From contig CP011001.1 in the NCBI GenBank assembly GCA_001044335.1, forward strand, positions 310,001-374,000: DNA of 64,000 bases, given 5' to 3'. Each line of letters opens with the position of its first letter. Positions within the stretch are counted from its first letter, which is position 1. The notes beneath the pieces were generated by a model. The model searched no databases, was not told where the DNA came from, and worked only from the letters and a program-made list of their open reading frames with translations. This document shows positions 1 to 9,501 of this stretch, piece after piece. Position numbers and translations under genes: made by a program. The stretch comes from Methylophilales bacterium MBRSF5. GTDB taxonomy: Bacteria > Pseudomonadota > Gammaproteobacteria > Burkholderiales > Methylophilaceae.

Positions 1-36
1 TGAAGGGTTTATTTTACATAAAAAAACTTAATAGTT

Positions 37-858
37 TTAGTTAAAACGAATTTTGTTTTCTTCATACAAATGCATAATTTTCTCTGAGTGTTTTTGAATG
101 TCTTCGATACGATTTTCATTAGAAGGGTGAGTGCTGAGGATTTCAGGAGGTTCTACCTCTTTCAGTTCATCCATCTTTCTCCATAAACTGACAGCTGCAA
201 GCGGGTTGTACCCAGCTCGGGCTGCAAGCTCCAAACCAATCTTATCTGCTTCACGCTCCTGCTCTCTGCTGTTTGGTAGTGCAAAAAATAATGTCGTACC
301 GAGAGCGACACCTTGGACAGCTAAATTTTTCAATTGCCTATTTTGTGAGGAGTCGCTGATAAAGATCGCAAACCCTAAAATTCCTACCTGTTGTATCAAG
401 GCGGTAGACATTCTTTCTCGACCATGTTCACGTAGGGCATGAGCAATTTCATGACCTATTACCGCAGCAATTTCATCATTGGTTTTAGCTGCTTTATCAA
501 GCAATCCGGTATAGACCATAATTTTTCCGCCCGGCATGCAGTACGCATTAATTTGATCACTCGTTTGTAAATTTATTTCCCAATTCCATGACGTTGCATC
601 ATCTCTAAAATATCTCACTTCATCAATGAGTCGATAACTAATTTTTCTGATCTCGTTGAGCATGTATGTATCTTTATTTAACTCATCATTTTCTTGCGCT
701 TTTTGTTTAGCCTCTTGGTAACCTTGATTAGCCATTGACAAGGCCATAAACTCTGGAAGAATAACAAGCTGCTTGCGGGTAACATCAGAATCTGTTTTTA
801 ACGTTGTGGAGGTGCATCCAGATATCAAAACAAAAAAAACTAAAATTAGTTTATTCAT
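37..858 (-). CDS. M48 family zinc metalloprotease, lipoprotein
   Basis: Predicted periplasmic, membrane-anchored zinc endopeptidase, probably acting in outer-membrane or envelope protein quality control. The N-terminus carries a lipoprotein signal ending in the lipobox I-S-G-C, with the lipidated cysteine at about residue 15. The zinc site is H136-E-I-A-H140, and the third ligand is likely in the E-R-E-A-D segment near residue 203. At 273 residues it fits the short single-domain M48 lipoproteins (LoiP/YcaL type) rather than BepA, which has an added TPR region that is absent here. It starts 1 nt after the kup stop and is the last gene of xseA-kup-M48. The exact substrate is not evident. Confidence 0.85.
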   Translation of the reverse strand: MNKLILVFFVLISGCTSTTLKTDSDVTRKQLVILPEFMALSMANQGYQEAKQKAQENDELNKDTYMLNEIRKISYRLIDEVRYFRDDATSWNWEINLQTSDQINAYCMPGGKIMVYTGLLDKAAKTNDEIAAVIGHEIAHALREHGRERMSTALIQQVGILGFAIFISDSSQNRQLKNLAVQGVALGTTLFFALPNSREQEREADKIGLELAARAGYNPLAAVSLWRKMDELKEVEPPEILSTHPSNENRIEDIQKHSEKIMHLYEENKIRFN

Positions 859-859
859 T

Positions 860-2737
860 TTAAAAGTTATTTTGACTTCCTAGTTCAACGACTCGATTAA
901 CAGGAAGTTTAAATTGGTTTGTAATCTCTTCTGAGCTATTAAATAAAAATGAAAATATTCTTTTTCTAATCACACCCATATTTTGATCTTTTGTAATCAC
1001 TAAACTCTCTTTTCCTACGAAGTAAGAAGTCGCCATTGGTTCAAATTTCAACCCTCTAATTGTTGATTTAGCCAATTCTCGTGGGATATTTGGCTCATCA
1101 CTAAAACCATAATTCACGGTAGCCTGGTAGAAGTTATTCGGTAGTTTGACAATATTCAACATATTTTTCTGTTTTACATGGGGAATGTCTAAAAATTTTA
1201 CGGTCAAAATGACAACCTTTTCATGCATCACTTTATTATGTTTTAAGTTATGAAGAAGGGCGTGAGGCACGCCATTAGAATTTGGAGTCATAAACACAGA
1301 AATTCCTTTTACTCTGGCAATAGAGCTTCGTTTAAATGATTTTATAAAATCATCAATATGCATCGATTCATTTTTTAACTTGTTATACAAAATGGATCGA
1401 CCTTTGCTCCATGTGGTCATTAAGATCAATAGAATTATACCGATGAGCAATGGGAACCATCCTCCATTAGGAACCTTAATTATGTTTGCTGCAAAGAAAA
1501 CAAGATCTATTGCCAGAAAAATTGAAAAAACAATGACTGTCTTAGTCCATGTTTTCCAAATCTCTGCAAATACAATAATGGATAGGAGCGATGCAATGAC
1601 CATATCCATAGTGATGGCAACCCCATAAGCGGCTGCTAGACTTGATGATTTTTGAAAAATTAGAACAACAGCAATCACGCCAACCATCAGTAAAAAATTA
1701 ACCCGAGGAAGATATATTTGACCCTCTTGATTTTCGGATGTGTGATCAACTCTCATTCGGGGAATAAAGCCCAATTGTAACGCTTGCCTTGATACTGAAA
1801 AAGCTCCGGTAATACATGCTTGAGAAGCAATAATGGTGGCGATTGTGGCTAGAAAAATAAGGGGGACTGTAAACCACTCTGGGGACATCAAATAAAATGG
1901 ATTAATGATATTTTCAGGGTTTTGAAGTATTAGCGCACCTTGTCCATAATAGTTTAGGGTAAGAGCAGGAAAAACAAAACTAAACCACGTAATTCGTATG
2001 GGCGCTCTTCCAAAGTGCCCCATGTCCGCATAAAGTGATTCGGCTCCTGTGACACAAAGAATGATGGCCCCCATAGTAATAAAGGCTATTGCAAAATTAT
2101 TATGAAGATATAAATAAGCATAATAGGGATTTAGGGCCTTAAGGACCGACGGCTCATTTATGATATTGATGACTCCCAAAATAGCTAGGGTCGAGAACCA
2201 AACCAGCATCACTGGACCAAATAAAAAACCAACAGATGCGGTTCCTTTGCTTTGAAACCAAAATAAAAAGAATATGATAATTAGCGTGATGGGGATAACA
2301 AAATCGTGAAAACCAGGCAATGCAATCTCAATGCCTTCAACCGCTGAGAGGACTGAGATGGCTGGGGTAATCATCCCGTCAGCATAAAACATACATGCTC
2401 CCATGATGCCAATCATTGCTATCAACATTCGCTTCCTTTTAGTTTTGGCATTCCTGTGAGCAAGGGCTAATAGAGCCATGATGCCTCCCTCACCGTTATT
2501 GTTGGCACGCATTATGAAGGTTATGTACTTGATTGAAACAACAGCAATGAGTGACCAAAAAATCATGGATAACACGCCAAGCATGTTCAAGATATTTAGC
2601 TCAAGAATATTATCTCCAATTGAAAAGATTTCTCGAATTGAATACAGGGGGCTGGTTCCAATATCTCCAAAAACGACCCCAAGGGCAGCTAAAGATAGAG
2701 CAGCAGTTTGTTTTTTTGTTGGTTTGTGTGGGCTCAA
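860..2737 (-). CDS. kup: Low-affinity potassium uptake protein Kup
   Basis: Inner-membrane K+ transporter of the KUP/HAK family, likely a K+/H+ symporter. The family signature G-D-I-G-T-S-P-L-Y lies at residues 24-32 in the first membrane segment. About twelve hydrophobic segments follow, then a roughly 170-residue cytoplasmic C-terminal domain. The length of 625 residues matches E. coli Kup (622). Its ATG overlaps the xseA stop by 4 nt, so the two are probably translationally coupled, and the M48 protease gene follows by 1 nt. No regulatory motif was seen inside the operon. Confidence 0.95.
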   Translation of the reverse strand: MSPHKPTKKQTAALSLAALGVVFGDIGTSPLYSIREIFSIGDNILELNILNMLGVLSMIFWSLIAVVSIKYITFIMRANNNGEGGIMALLALAHRNAKTKRKRMLIAMIGIMGACMFYADGMITPAISVLSAVEGIEIALPGFHDFVIPITLIIIFFLFWFQSKGTASVGFLFGPVMLVWFSTLAILGVINIINEPSVLKALNPYYAYLYLHNNFAIAFITMGAIILCVTGAESLYADMGHFGRAPIRITWFSFVFPALTLNYYGQGALILQNPENIINPFYLMSPEWFTVPLIFLATIATIIASQACITGAFSVSRQALQLGFIPRMRVDHTSENQEGQIYLPRVNFLLMVGVIAVVLIFQKSSSLAAAYGVAITMDMVIASLLSIIVFAEIWKTWTKTVIVFSIFLAIDLVFFAANIIKVPNGGWFPLLIGIILLILMTTWSKGRSILYNKLKNESMHIDDFIKSFKRSSIARVKGISVFMTPNSNGVPHALLHNLKHNKVMHEKVVILTVKFLDIPHVKQKNMLNIVKLPNNFYQATVNYGFSDEPNIPRELAKSTIRGLKFEPMATSYFVGKESLVITKDQNMGVIRKRIFSFLFNSSEEITNQFKLPVNRVVELGSQNNF

Positions 2738-4083
2738 TGTTTCTTGTTATTCTTTACTTGAACAAGCAAAGTTCCTGAATGTAATTGAATATCGAGAGTG
2801 TCATTTAAATCTACTTTATTAGAGTCTTTTACAACATCAAATCCATTATAAACAATTGAATACCCCTTAGCTAAAATATTTCTCGGATTAAGAATATTTA
2901 ATTTTTCATCGATAAAATTTATTTTTGATTGTTCTTCATTGATACTTCTTAAAGCAGTTAAGTATAAATCTTTTTTAGCATTTTTAATTCTGTCTTCTGC
3001 CTGTTTAATTTTTTCCTGAGGCGCTAATAGTCTTTTACGAAGTACATTGATTTCTTTTTCGGCGTTAAAAAATTGATTTTTTAATATGGTGGTAAATTGT
3101 TTTCTTAGACTATCAATAAATTCTTGAGAACGTTTAAGTTTGTCTTTTGGCGAGACCATTCTTTTTTCGAGAAAGTCTAGCTCTTGATTTTTATTTTTTA
3201 ATAAATTAGAGATATTTTTTTGAAGATTAGATAGGTAATATTCAAAATATTCATCAAGTTTGTTGAGGCTCTCATGGATCACTGATGCAGCAGCTGTGGG
3301 AGTCGGTGCGCGCATATCAGCAACAAAATCAGTCAGGGTAAAATCTGTTTCGTGACCAACTCCGGATATTATGGGAAGTGTAGATTGAGCAATTGCATGA
3401 ACTACTTTTTCTTCATTAAAGGACCAAAGGTCTTCAATTGAGCCGCCCCCTCTGCACAGTATTAATACATCAACCATTTTTTGTGTGTTTGCAATGCTAA
3501 TAGCGCTACATATTTCATCGGCAGCTTCTTTCCCTTGTACAGATGAAGGATAAATAACTATTTGATTGTAATTTTGTTGTTTATTTAATACTGATAAGAC
3601 ATCTCTTAATGCTGCTCCTGATGCTGAAGTGATGATACCAATGTTCTTTGGATAAGCCGGAATAGGTAACTTATTTTCCTCATTAAATAAACCAAGTTTT
3701 TCTAATTTATCTTTTAATTGGAGAAACTTTTCAAAAAGATTACCAGTTCCTTTTTCTCGAACTTGTTCAATATTAATTTGATAATCACCCCTGGCCTCAT
3801 ACAATGAAATGGCACCAAACGCCTCGATCTGATCCCCATTTTTTGGCGTAATCGAAGAGAGATGGTTGTACCCTTTGAACATGGTGCATCTAATTTGAGC
3901 GGATGAATCTTTCAGTGAAAAATACCAATGACCCGAACTGGCTTCAACAAAATTAGATACTTCACCCCCTATCCAAACTTTTTCAAGATGGCTCAACAGG
4001 ATATTTTTTACAATTCGATTAATTTCTGAAATTTCAAAAACTTTTTCAGCGTCAACCAGATTTCTATGATTATTTGAAGACAC
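2734..4083 (-). CDS. xseA: Exodeoxyribonuclease VII large subunit
   Basis: Catalytic large subunit of exonuclease VII, which degrades single-stranded DNA to oligonucleotides in repair. An N-terminal OB-fold (residues about 15-110) is followed by the nuclease domain with the conserved C-R-G-G-G-S-I-E-D-L-W-S-F-N segment and the G-V-G-H-E-T-D-F block with A-P-T-P-T-A-A-A. A long coiled-coil region comes next. At 449 residues it is full length. The start is a GTG codon, with no in-frame ATG giving a better N-terminus. The small subunit gene xseB is not next to it. It is the first gene of the xseA-kup-M48 operon and is divergent from dsbB. Confidence 0.93.
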   Translation of the reverse strand: MSSNNHRNLVDAEKVFEISEINRIVKNILLSHLEKVWIGGEVSNFVEASSGHWYFSLKDSSAQIRCTMFKGYNHLSSITPKNGDQIEAFGAISLYEARGDYQINIEQVREKGTGNLFEKFLQLKDKLEKLGLFNEENKLPIPAYPKNIGIITSASGAALRDVLSVLNKQQNYNQIVIYPSSVQGKEAADEICSAISIANTQKMVDVLILCRGGGSIEDLWSFNEEKVVHAIAQSTLPIISGVGHETDFTLTDFVADMRAPTPTAAASVIHESLNKLDEYFEYYLSNLQKNISNLLKNKNQELDFLEKRMVSPKDKLKRSQEFIDSLRKQFTTILKNQFFNAEKEINVLRKRLLAPQEKIKQAEDRIKNAKKDLYLTALRSINEEQSKINFIDEKLNILNPRNILAKGYSIVYNGFDVVKDSNKVDLNDTLDIQLHSGTLLVQVKNNKKH

Positions 4084-4131
4084 AATTTTTTTATTATTGA
4101 ATGGTTTATCGTAGAATACACTTATACAAAT

Positions 4132-4150
4132 TATAATGCATTATTGTCTA
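4132..4150 (+). promoter_or_regulatory. Putative -10 element of a near-leaderless dsbB promoter
   Basis: A perfect TATAAT hexamer sits at 4132-4137, only 12 nt before the dsbB ATG at 4150. Initiation at the usual distance would leave a leader of about 5 nt. No Shine-Dalgarno sequence is visible. A good -35 at 16-18 nt spacing is not seen, so the call is tentative. Confidence 0.4.
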
Positions 4151-4626
4151 TGAAGAACTTTACCCAACATATAAAACTTGTTTCAGGCGTTACTGCTCTC
4201 CTATTGGTAGTATTCAGTGTTGCAATTCAACATTTATATCAACTTGAACCCTGTCCACTCTGCATAACACAACGAGTTATTTTTCTAATCTCGGGTTTGG
4301 TTTTCTTATTTTTTGCTTTTAAGCCTCTGAATAAAGTCATAGAGCTGATAACTCTTCTATCAATAAATATTGTTGGTATTGTTTTTGCGATAAGGCATGT
4401 GTTAATACAAAAAAAAATTATTGAAATTCCATCTGAATGTGGCATTGATCTTGAATATATGTTTGATAATTTTCCTCTGCAGCAAGTTTTCGAGTTAGTA
4501 TTTCGAGGAACTGGTGACTGCTCTGAGATCGATTGGACTCTTTTATATTTGACGATACCTGAATGGTCTGCCATATGGTTTTTGATCTTCGCAATTTTAT
4601 CAATATTTAACTTTAGGAAAAATTAA
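4150..4626 (+). CDS. dsbB: Disulfide bond formation protein B
   Basis: Inner-membrane quinone-linked oxidase that reoxidises periplasmic DsbA. Four hydrophobic segments are visible. The first periplasmic loop holds P-C-P-L-C (C35 and C38, counted from this ATG). The second loop holds the C97 and C124 pair used to pass electrons from DsbA. Length is 158 residues, short but normal for proteobacterial DsbB. An alternative TTG start six bases upstream (4144) would add two residues. The ATG is preferred. It is followed by cysM after a 1-nt gap and divergent from xseA. Confidence 0.92.
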   Translation: MKNFTQHIKLVSGVTALLLVVFSVAIQHLYQLEPCPLCITQRVIFLISGLVFLFFAFKPLNKVIELITLLSINIVGIVFAIRHVLIQKKIIEIPSECGIDLEYMFDNFPLQQVFELVFRGTGDCSEIDWTLLYLTIPEWSAIWFLIFAILSIFNFRKN

Positions 4627-4627
4627 C

Positions 4628-5527
4628 ATGTCTTTAAATGATATGTATGTAGAGAATTATGTAGGTAATACGCCCTTGGTTAAGCTTAAAAGAATGGTTT
4701 CATCTTCGGATGGTAATGTTTTTTTAAAGCTTGAAGGTAATAATCCGGCAGGTTCGGTAAAAGATAGGCCGGCTCTCTCAATGATTAAGAGAGCTCAAGA
4801 AAAAGGAAAAATTAAACCCGGTGACACACTTATTGAGGCAACTTCAGGAAATACCGGTATAGCTCTTGCAATGGCGTCAGCAGTTATGGGTTATAAAATG
4901 ATTCTTGTGATGCCTGAAAATCAATCTGTAGAGCGTCGTCAAACGATGCAAGCCTACGGGGCAAAACTAGTGCTTACAAGCCAGGAGGGCAGTATGGAAT
5001 TGGCTAGAGATACTGCTGAAAAAATGCAAAGTGAAGGCAAGGGAATTATTCTTGATCAATTTGCTAATCCTGACAACCCTTTGGCACATTATGAGGGAAC
5101 AGGGCCAGAAATATGGAATGCAACTCAGAAAAAAATCACCCACTTTGTTTCCAGCATGGGAACTACAGGGACGATTGTTGGGACCTCTAGATATTTAAAA
5201 GAGCAAAATCAGGGTATTCAAATTATCGGCGTACAGCCTGAGGAAGGTTCGCAAATCCCCGGAATACGAAAATGGCCAATAGAGTATGTTCCAAAAATCT
5301 TTTCTAATGAAAATATCGATGAAATTAGATACGTTAGTCAACAAGAAGCAGAAGAAACTGCGAGAGATTTGGCGAAAATTGAGGGTGTTTTTTCCGGCGC
5401 ATCTACTGGAGGTGCTTTGTTTGTTGCGATGAAGTTAGCAAAAGAAAATCCTGATGCTAACATCGTCTCTATCGCATGCGATCGTGGCGACCGATATCTA
5501 TCTACTGGTTTATTCCCTAGCGAATGA
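4628..5527 (+). CDS. cysM: Cysteine synthase B (O-acetylserine sulfhydrylase)
   Basis: Pyridoxal-phosphate enzyme making cysteine from O-acetylserine and sulfide or thiosulfate in the cytoplasm. The PLP lysine is K45 in N-P-A-G-S-V-K-D-R-P, and the substrate loop T-S-G-N-T-G-I-A is intact. The wording around the lysine and the length of 299 residues fit CysM better than CysK. It partners with cysE at 20 kb, which makes O-acetylserine. Its stop overlaps the start of the exonuclease gene by 4 nt. Confidence 0.93.
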   Translation: MSLNDMYVENYVGNTPLVKLKRMVSSSDGNVFLKLEGNNPAGSVKDRPALSMIKRAQEKGKIKPGDTLIEATSGNTGIALAMASAVMGYKMILVMPENQSVERRQTMQAYGAKLVLTSQEGSMELARDTAEKMQSEGKGIILDQFANPDNPLAHYEGTGPEIWNATQKKITHFVSSMGTTGTIVGTSRYLKEQNQGIQIIGVQPEEGSQIPGIRKWPIEYVPKIFSNENIDEIRYVSQQEAEETARDLAKIEGVFSGASTGGALFVAMKLAKENPDANIVSIACDRGDRYLSTGLFPSE

Positions 5528-6315
5528 TTTTGCCCACCACTCTTGTTTTCGATACAGAAACAATTCCTGACGTTGATGGATTAAGGAGAACCTTGAACAT
5601 TTCCGATCACTATAGTGATTTAGATGCAGTTTCTATTGCAAATTATTATTACAGGCAAAAAAAAGGATCTGATTTTCTACCACTACAATTTCAAAAAATT
5701 GTCGCTATTTCATGTGTCTTAAAAAGAGGTGACGAGCTTGAGATCTGGTCTATTGGAAATTCTGATAGCGGTGAGAAGGAGTTAATACAACGTTTTATGG
5801 ATGGTGTTAATAAATTTATTCCCACATTGGTTAGCTGGAATGGATCAGGTTTTGATCTACCCGTTATTAATTATCGTGCATTAGCTCACCAAATCAATGG
5901 CGGTGTTTATATGGACCAGGGAGATAATAATCATGACTTTAAGTACAATAATTTCATTAGCCGATATCATTCGAGACACACAGATGTGATGGATTTTTTA
6001 GCACTCTATGGCGGGCGTGCTAACGCTTCGCTGAACGATATTGCTAAGTTATGCGGCTTTCCTGGGAAGCTGGATATGGATGGCGGTGATGTGTATCAAA
6101 ATTTTCAAGACGGTAAAATTGAAGCAATAAGGAATTATTGTGAAACTGATGTTTTGAATACTTACCTTGTTTATCTTCGACTAATTTATCTAAAAAATCA
6201 GCTCACTGATGAAGAGTATGATGCGGAAATATTAAAAGTTAAGTGTAAGTTATCTTCATCGAGTTTAATGCACTGGACTGAATTCTTAACGGCATGGGAA
6301 AAATATGAGCAATGA
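5524..6315 (+). CDS. Predicted 3'-5' exonuclease, PolB-like (DEDD fold)
   Basis: A predicted 3'-5' exonuclease of the family related to the proofreading domain of DNA polymerase II (Pfam 10108 type). The three acidic exonuclease motifs are present: F-D-T-E-T-I-P near residue 9 (Exo I), S-W-N-G-S-G-F-D-L-P in the middle (Exo II), and Y-C-E-T-D-V-L-N-T-Y towards the end (Exo III). There is no polymerase domain, so it is a stand-alone nuclease of 263 residues. Its cellular substrate is not known. It overlaps cysM by 4 nt and rlmD by 11 nt. Confidence 0.85.
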   Translation: MILPTTLVFDTETIPDVDGLRRTLNISDHYSDLDAVSIANYYYRQKKGSDFLPLQFQKIVAISCVLKRGDELEIWSIGNSDSGEKELIQRFMDGVNKFIPTLVSWNGSGFDLPVINYRALAHQINGGVYMDQGDNNHDFKYNNFISRYHSRHTDVMDFLALYGGRANASLNDIAKLCGFPGKLDMDGGDVYQNFQDGKIEAIRNYCETDVLNTYLVYLRLIYLKNQLTDEEYDAEILKVKCKLSSSSLMHWTEFLTAWEKYEQ

Positions 6316-7618
6316 TTTACTTCATATTGTTGATATTGATCACGAAGGAAGAGGTGTAGCAAAAAAGGAAGAAAAAACTTTTTTTATTCACAATGCCCTG
6401 ATTGATGAAAAAGTTGAGTACAAAATTTTAAAAAAAAAGAAAAATATCTTTTTTGGGATTGCAACTCATATTGAAAATCCATCCCCAGTCCGAGCTGATC
6501 CAAGCTGCCCTCATTACAATGTATGTGGCGGCTGCTCAATGCAACATTTTAAACATTCATCGCAAATTGAATTTAAAAATAATGCTTTTTTTCAAACATT
6601 AAAGCATATTGGAAAAGTTGTTCCGGAGAGTCAAATAGAGCCTATCTTCCTTGAATTTTCTGAGTATCGGCACAAAGCAAGATTAAGAGCTAAATATGTT
6701 GATAAGAAGGATAAGGTGTTAGTAGGATTTAATGAACGATTAACTCATTTTTTAACAGACATGGATTCTTGTGAGGTGTTGCCAGGCAGAATTTCATCCT
6801 GCCTAGGAGAGATCAAATCCTTGATTAAAAATTTGAGTATTTATAACAGAATGCCTCAAATAGAATACGCATCCAATGGTGATAGGGATATTTTTATCTT
6901 TCGAATATTAGACCCGCTCTCTATTGAGGATGTAAAAAAATTAAGTGACTTTTCAAATGCAAGAAATATCGAGATATGGACGCAAAGCAAAGGACCGGAG
7001 ACAGTGAAGCCTTTATTTCCAGAAAGGGATTCTGAAACAATCTCATACCCAATTGCTAAGTATGAACTAAATCTAGAGTTTAATCCTTCTGGGTTCATTC
7101 AAATAAATCCATACATTAATCAGCTCATGATTGACAAAGCACTAGAATTGCTAAACCTAAATCCTCAAGATGAGGTTGTAGATTTTTTCTCGGGCCTTGG
7201 GAACTTTACTCTACCAATAGCTAAATACGCTCACTCTGTAATCGGTATTGAGGGAAGTGAAGATCTTGTCAATTTAGGTCAGAAAAATGCTGACTTAAAT
7301 AATCTAAATAATGTCTCATTTCAATATAGTAATTTATTTGAAGTCGATGTTGATTTTGTTAACTCTCTCAAAAATAAAAATAAATGGCTGTTGGACCCCC
7401 CTCGAGATGGAGCAATGCAATTATTAGAGTTAATATCAAAAGATAAAGTGCCCCCAGAAACGATTGTTTATGTTTCATGTAATCCTACAACTCTAGCCAG
7501 GGATGCAAATATCCTTGTGAATGATAAAGGCTATAAGTATCAATCTGCAGGTATACTAAATATGTTTCCCCATACTTCTCATATTGAATCAATTTCATTA
7601 TTCACATATGAAGATTAA
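6305..7618 (+). CDS. rlmD: 23S rRNA (uracil-1939-C5)-methyltransferase RlmD
   Basis: SAM-dependent methyltransferase that modifies U1939 of 23S rRNA and carries a 4Fe-4S cluster. The cluster cysteines are in C68-P-H-Y-N-V-C74-G-G-C77, with a fourth near residue 154. The C-terminal methyltransferase domain has the SAM-binding D-F-F-S-G-L-G-N-F-T segment, a D-P-P-R-D-G-A motif and the catalytic cysteine in Y-V-S-C-N-P-T. Length (437) matches E. coli RlmD (433). The N-terminal segment looks like a TRAM-type RNA-binding domain. It overlaps its neighbours at both ends. Confidence 0.95.
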   Translation: MSNDLLHIVDIDHEGRGVAKKEEKTFFIHNALIDEKVEYKILKKKKNIFFGIATHIENPSPVRADPSCPHYNVCGGCSMQHFKHSSQIEFKNNAFFQTLKHIGKVVPESQIEPIFLEFSEYRHKARLRAKYVDKKDKVLVGFNERLTHFLTDMDSCEVLPGRISSCLGEIKSLIKNLSIYNRMPQIEYASNGDRDIFIFRILDPLSIEDVKKLSDFSNARNIEIWTQSKGPETVKPLFPERDSETISYPIAKYELNLEFNPSGFIQINPYINQLMIDKALELLNLNPQDEVVDFFSGLGNFTLPIAKYAHSVIGIEGSEDLVNLGQKNADLNNLNNVSFQYSNLFEVDVDFVNSLKNKNKWLLDPPRDGAMQLLELISKDKVPPETIVYVSCNPTTLARDANILVNDKGYKYQSAGILNMFPHTSHIESISLFTYED

Positions 7619-9041
7619 GTTATTCAAATTTATCTTAATCATCATTTTCTTAGGCCCAATATCAGTTTTTTCAAAAGAGATTATTTTTGGAATTTCACAA
7701 AACCCACAAAATATTAATCCTCTATATGCGAGAGATGCTGCATCAGAGAAAATTACTGATTTAGTTTATGAAAAAATTTTTAATTACAATGAGCAATATA
7801 AGTTAACTTCAAAATTTGTATCTTGGAAAAGTATTAATGATCTTGACTTTGTTTTTACTGCAAAGTCTTACTCAAGCAATTTCTCAAACGGACGAGAGGT
7901 TGTGCTGAAAGATTTATATTTTTCTATCAAAAAAAATCATCATGACCCGTTATCGAAGTATTTTGAAGATTTAAAAGACATTCAACACATCTCTCTTGAT
8001 GGTTCAATTATTAAAATCAAACTGAAGAAGCCTGACCCTCTCTTTATTGAAAAATTAAGTTTACCAATCCTTCCTTATGATTTAGATGATTTGAATATTG
8101 ACTTATCGAAGTCATCACTAGGATCAAATAAATTTCAAATAATTTCTAATAAACCATTGATTTTATTAAGAAAAGATGGGCAGAGGATAAAGTTTGCAGA
8201 GGTCAAAGACCCATCAGTAAGAGCCTTAAAATTAATTAACAAAGAAATTGATCTTCTTCAGAATGATTTGTCACTTCCAATTATTAATTATTTAGAAAGA
8301 CATCATCAACTCAAGACGCTCTCATCACCCGGTACCAACGTCTCCTATATTGGATTTAATCATCAACATGAACTGCTCAAAGACCCTGTAGTGAGAAAAG
8401 CAATAGCACATGCTATAAATCGTGAAGAGATTATCAAATTCTTTTTTAATCAGGACACTCAAGCTGCGTCACAAATTTTAAGTCAGAAACATTGGTCTTC
8501 TTCAAACCTAAGCCCCCACGAATATAATCCTCCCTTAAGTAAAAATTTATTAATCGATGCCGGTTATAAACTTCCTTTAAAACTTGAGTATAAAACTTCT
8601 ACTGACACCTTTAGAATAAAAATTGCAACAATCCTTAAAGCACAACTTGAAGCCATTGGTATTAATTTAAAGATAATAAGTTTAGACTGGGGAACCTTTT
8701 TTAAAGATATTCAGAACGGAGATTTTCAACTGTATTCACTGACTTGGGTTGGCCTTAAATCTCCTGATATTTACAAAAAAATATTTCATTCCAGCATGAT
8801 TCCTCCATTTGGTTTAAACAGGGGATTATTGCAAGATGAAATGATCGATAATTTAATAAAAGAAAGTTATGATAAAAAAAATTGGGATGGTGCATTAGAG
8901 TACATCCATCAAAATGTGCTTATTTACCCATTATGGTATGAAGGAAATTTTATGGCTTCTCTTAACAATATTTGTGATTATCAATTAACAGAAGATGGCA
9001 GCTGGCTAGGTCTTTATGAAGTTAGGTTATGCCATGATTGA
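7608..9041 (+). CDS. Peptide ABC transporter substrate-binding protein (family 5)
   Basis: Periplasmic binding protein of solute-binding family 5 (DppA/OppA/SapA type). An N-terminal hydrophobic signal peptide is followed by the family fold, including an N-P-Q-N-I-N-P-L-Y opening and the V-R-K-A-I-A-H-A-I-N-R segment typical of the family. The ATG at 7608 is chosen because it gives a clean signal peptide. An upstream in-frame ATG at 7584 adds eight polar residues inside rlmD. It overlaps rlmD by 11 nt. The ligand is likely a peptide, and the next genes suggest a muropeptide, which is inference. Confidence 0.88.
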   Translation: MKIKLFKFILIIIFLGPISVFSKEIIFGISQNPQNINPLYARDAASEKITDLVYEKIFNYNEQYKLTSKFVSWKSINDLDFVFTAKSYSSNFSNGREVVLKDLYFSIKKNHHDPLSKYFEDLKDIQHISLDGSIIKIKLKKPDPLFIEKLSLPILPYDLDDLNIDLSKSSLGSNKFQIISNKPLILLRKDGQRIKFAEVKDPSVRALKLINKEIDLLQNDLSLPIINYLERHHQLKTLSSPGTNVSYIGFNHQHELLKDPVVRKAIAHAINREEIIKFFFNQDTQAASQILSQKHWSSSNLSPHEYNPPLSKNLLIDAGYKLPLKLEYKTSTDTFRIKIATILKAQLEAIGINLKIISLDWGTFFKDIQNGDFQLYSLTWVGLKSPDIYKKIFHSSMIPPFGLNRGLLQDEMIDNLIKESYDKKNWDGALEYIHQNVLIYPLWYEGNFMASLNNICDYQLTEDGSWLGLYEVRLCHD

Positions 9042-9501
9042 GGTGTCAATTAAAACACAAACATTAACTCTTCTTAGAGACAAAGAAATCGTTTCGAGAT
9101 ACCCGATTTCCTCAGCAAAAAAGGGTGTTGGTCAGGTAAAAAATAGCAATTGCACTCCGATTGGTAGCCATATCATTCGAGCAAAAATCGGAGCAGGTTA
9201 TCCAATGCATGCCATTTTTCAAGCACGACGATGGAAGGGAGAGTTATGGGATCCTGATGCCAAAATAGACTCTGAGGACCTCATTCTTTCAAGAATTTTA
9301 TGGCTATCAGGGACAGAGATTGGTTTTAATCGTCTTGAAAATGTGGATACGATGCAAAGATTTATCTATATTCACGGCACTCATGATGAGGAAAATATAG
9401 GCCATCCTGTATCTCATGGATGCATTAGAATGAAAAATAAAGACGTCATCAACTTATTTGATTTAGTGAATGTTGGAGAAGAAGTCATTATCAATGAATA
9501 A
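9034..9501 (+). CDS. YkuD-family L,D-transpeptidase fold enzyme without signal peptide
   Basis: A YkuD (L,D-transpeptidase) domain enzyme of 155 residues. The catalytic motif I-H-G-T then S-H-G-C-I-R-M is intact, with the nucleophile at about C130. No signal peptide or membrane segment is visible, and the domain begins at residue 2 (I-E-V-S-I), so a cytoplasmic location is likely. That resembles the cytosolic YkuD L,D-carboxypeptidases (ElsL type) that trim tetrapeptides during murein recycling, rather than periplasmic crosslinking enzymes. An upstream ATG at 9016 would add six residues. It lies between the binding protein and the permeases of a peptide transporter, overlapping both. Confidence 0.82.
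   Translation: MIEVSIKTQTLTLLRDKEIVSRYPISSAKKGVGQVKNSNCTPIGSHIIRAKIGAGYPMHAIFQARRWKGELWDPDAKIDSEDLILSRILWLSGTEIGFNRLENVDTMQRFIYIHGTHDEENIGHPVSHGCIRMKNKDVINLFDLVNVGEEVIINE

Noticed and set aside
4239-4574. A 111-codon antisense ORF within dsbB
   Set aside because: dsbB has all catalytic cysteines in the other strand; nothing supports a second gene.
9016-9501. Periplasmic L,D-transpeptidase reading of the YkuD gene
   Set aside because: Neither possible start gives a signal peptide or membrane anchor, and the domain starts at the second residue.
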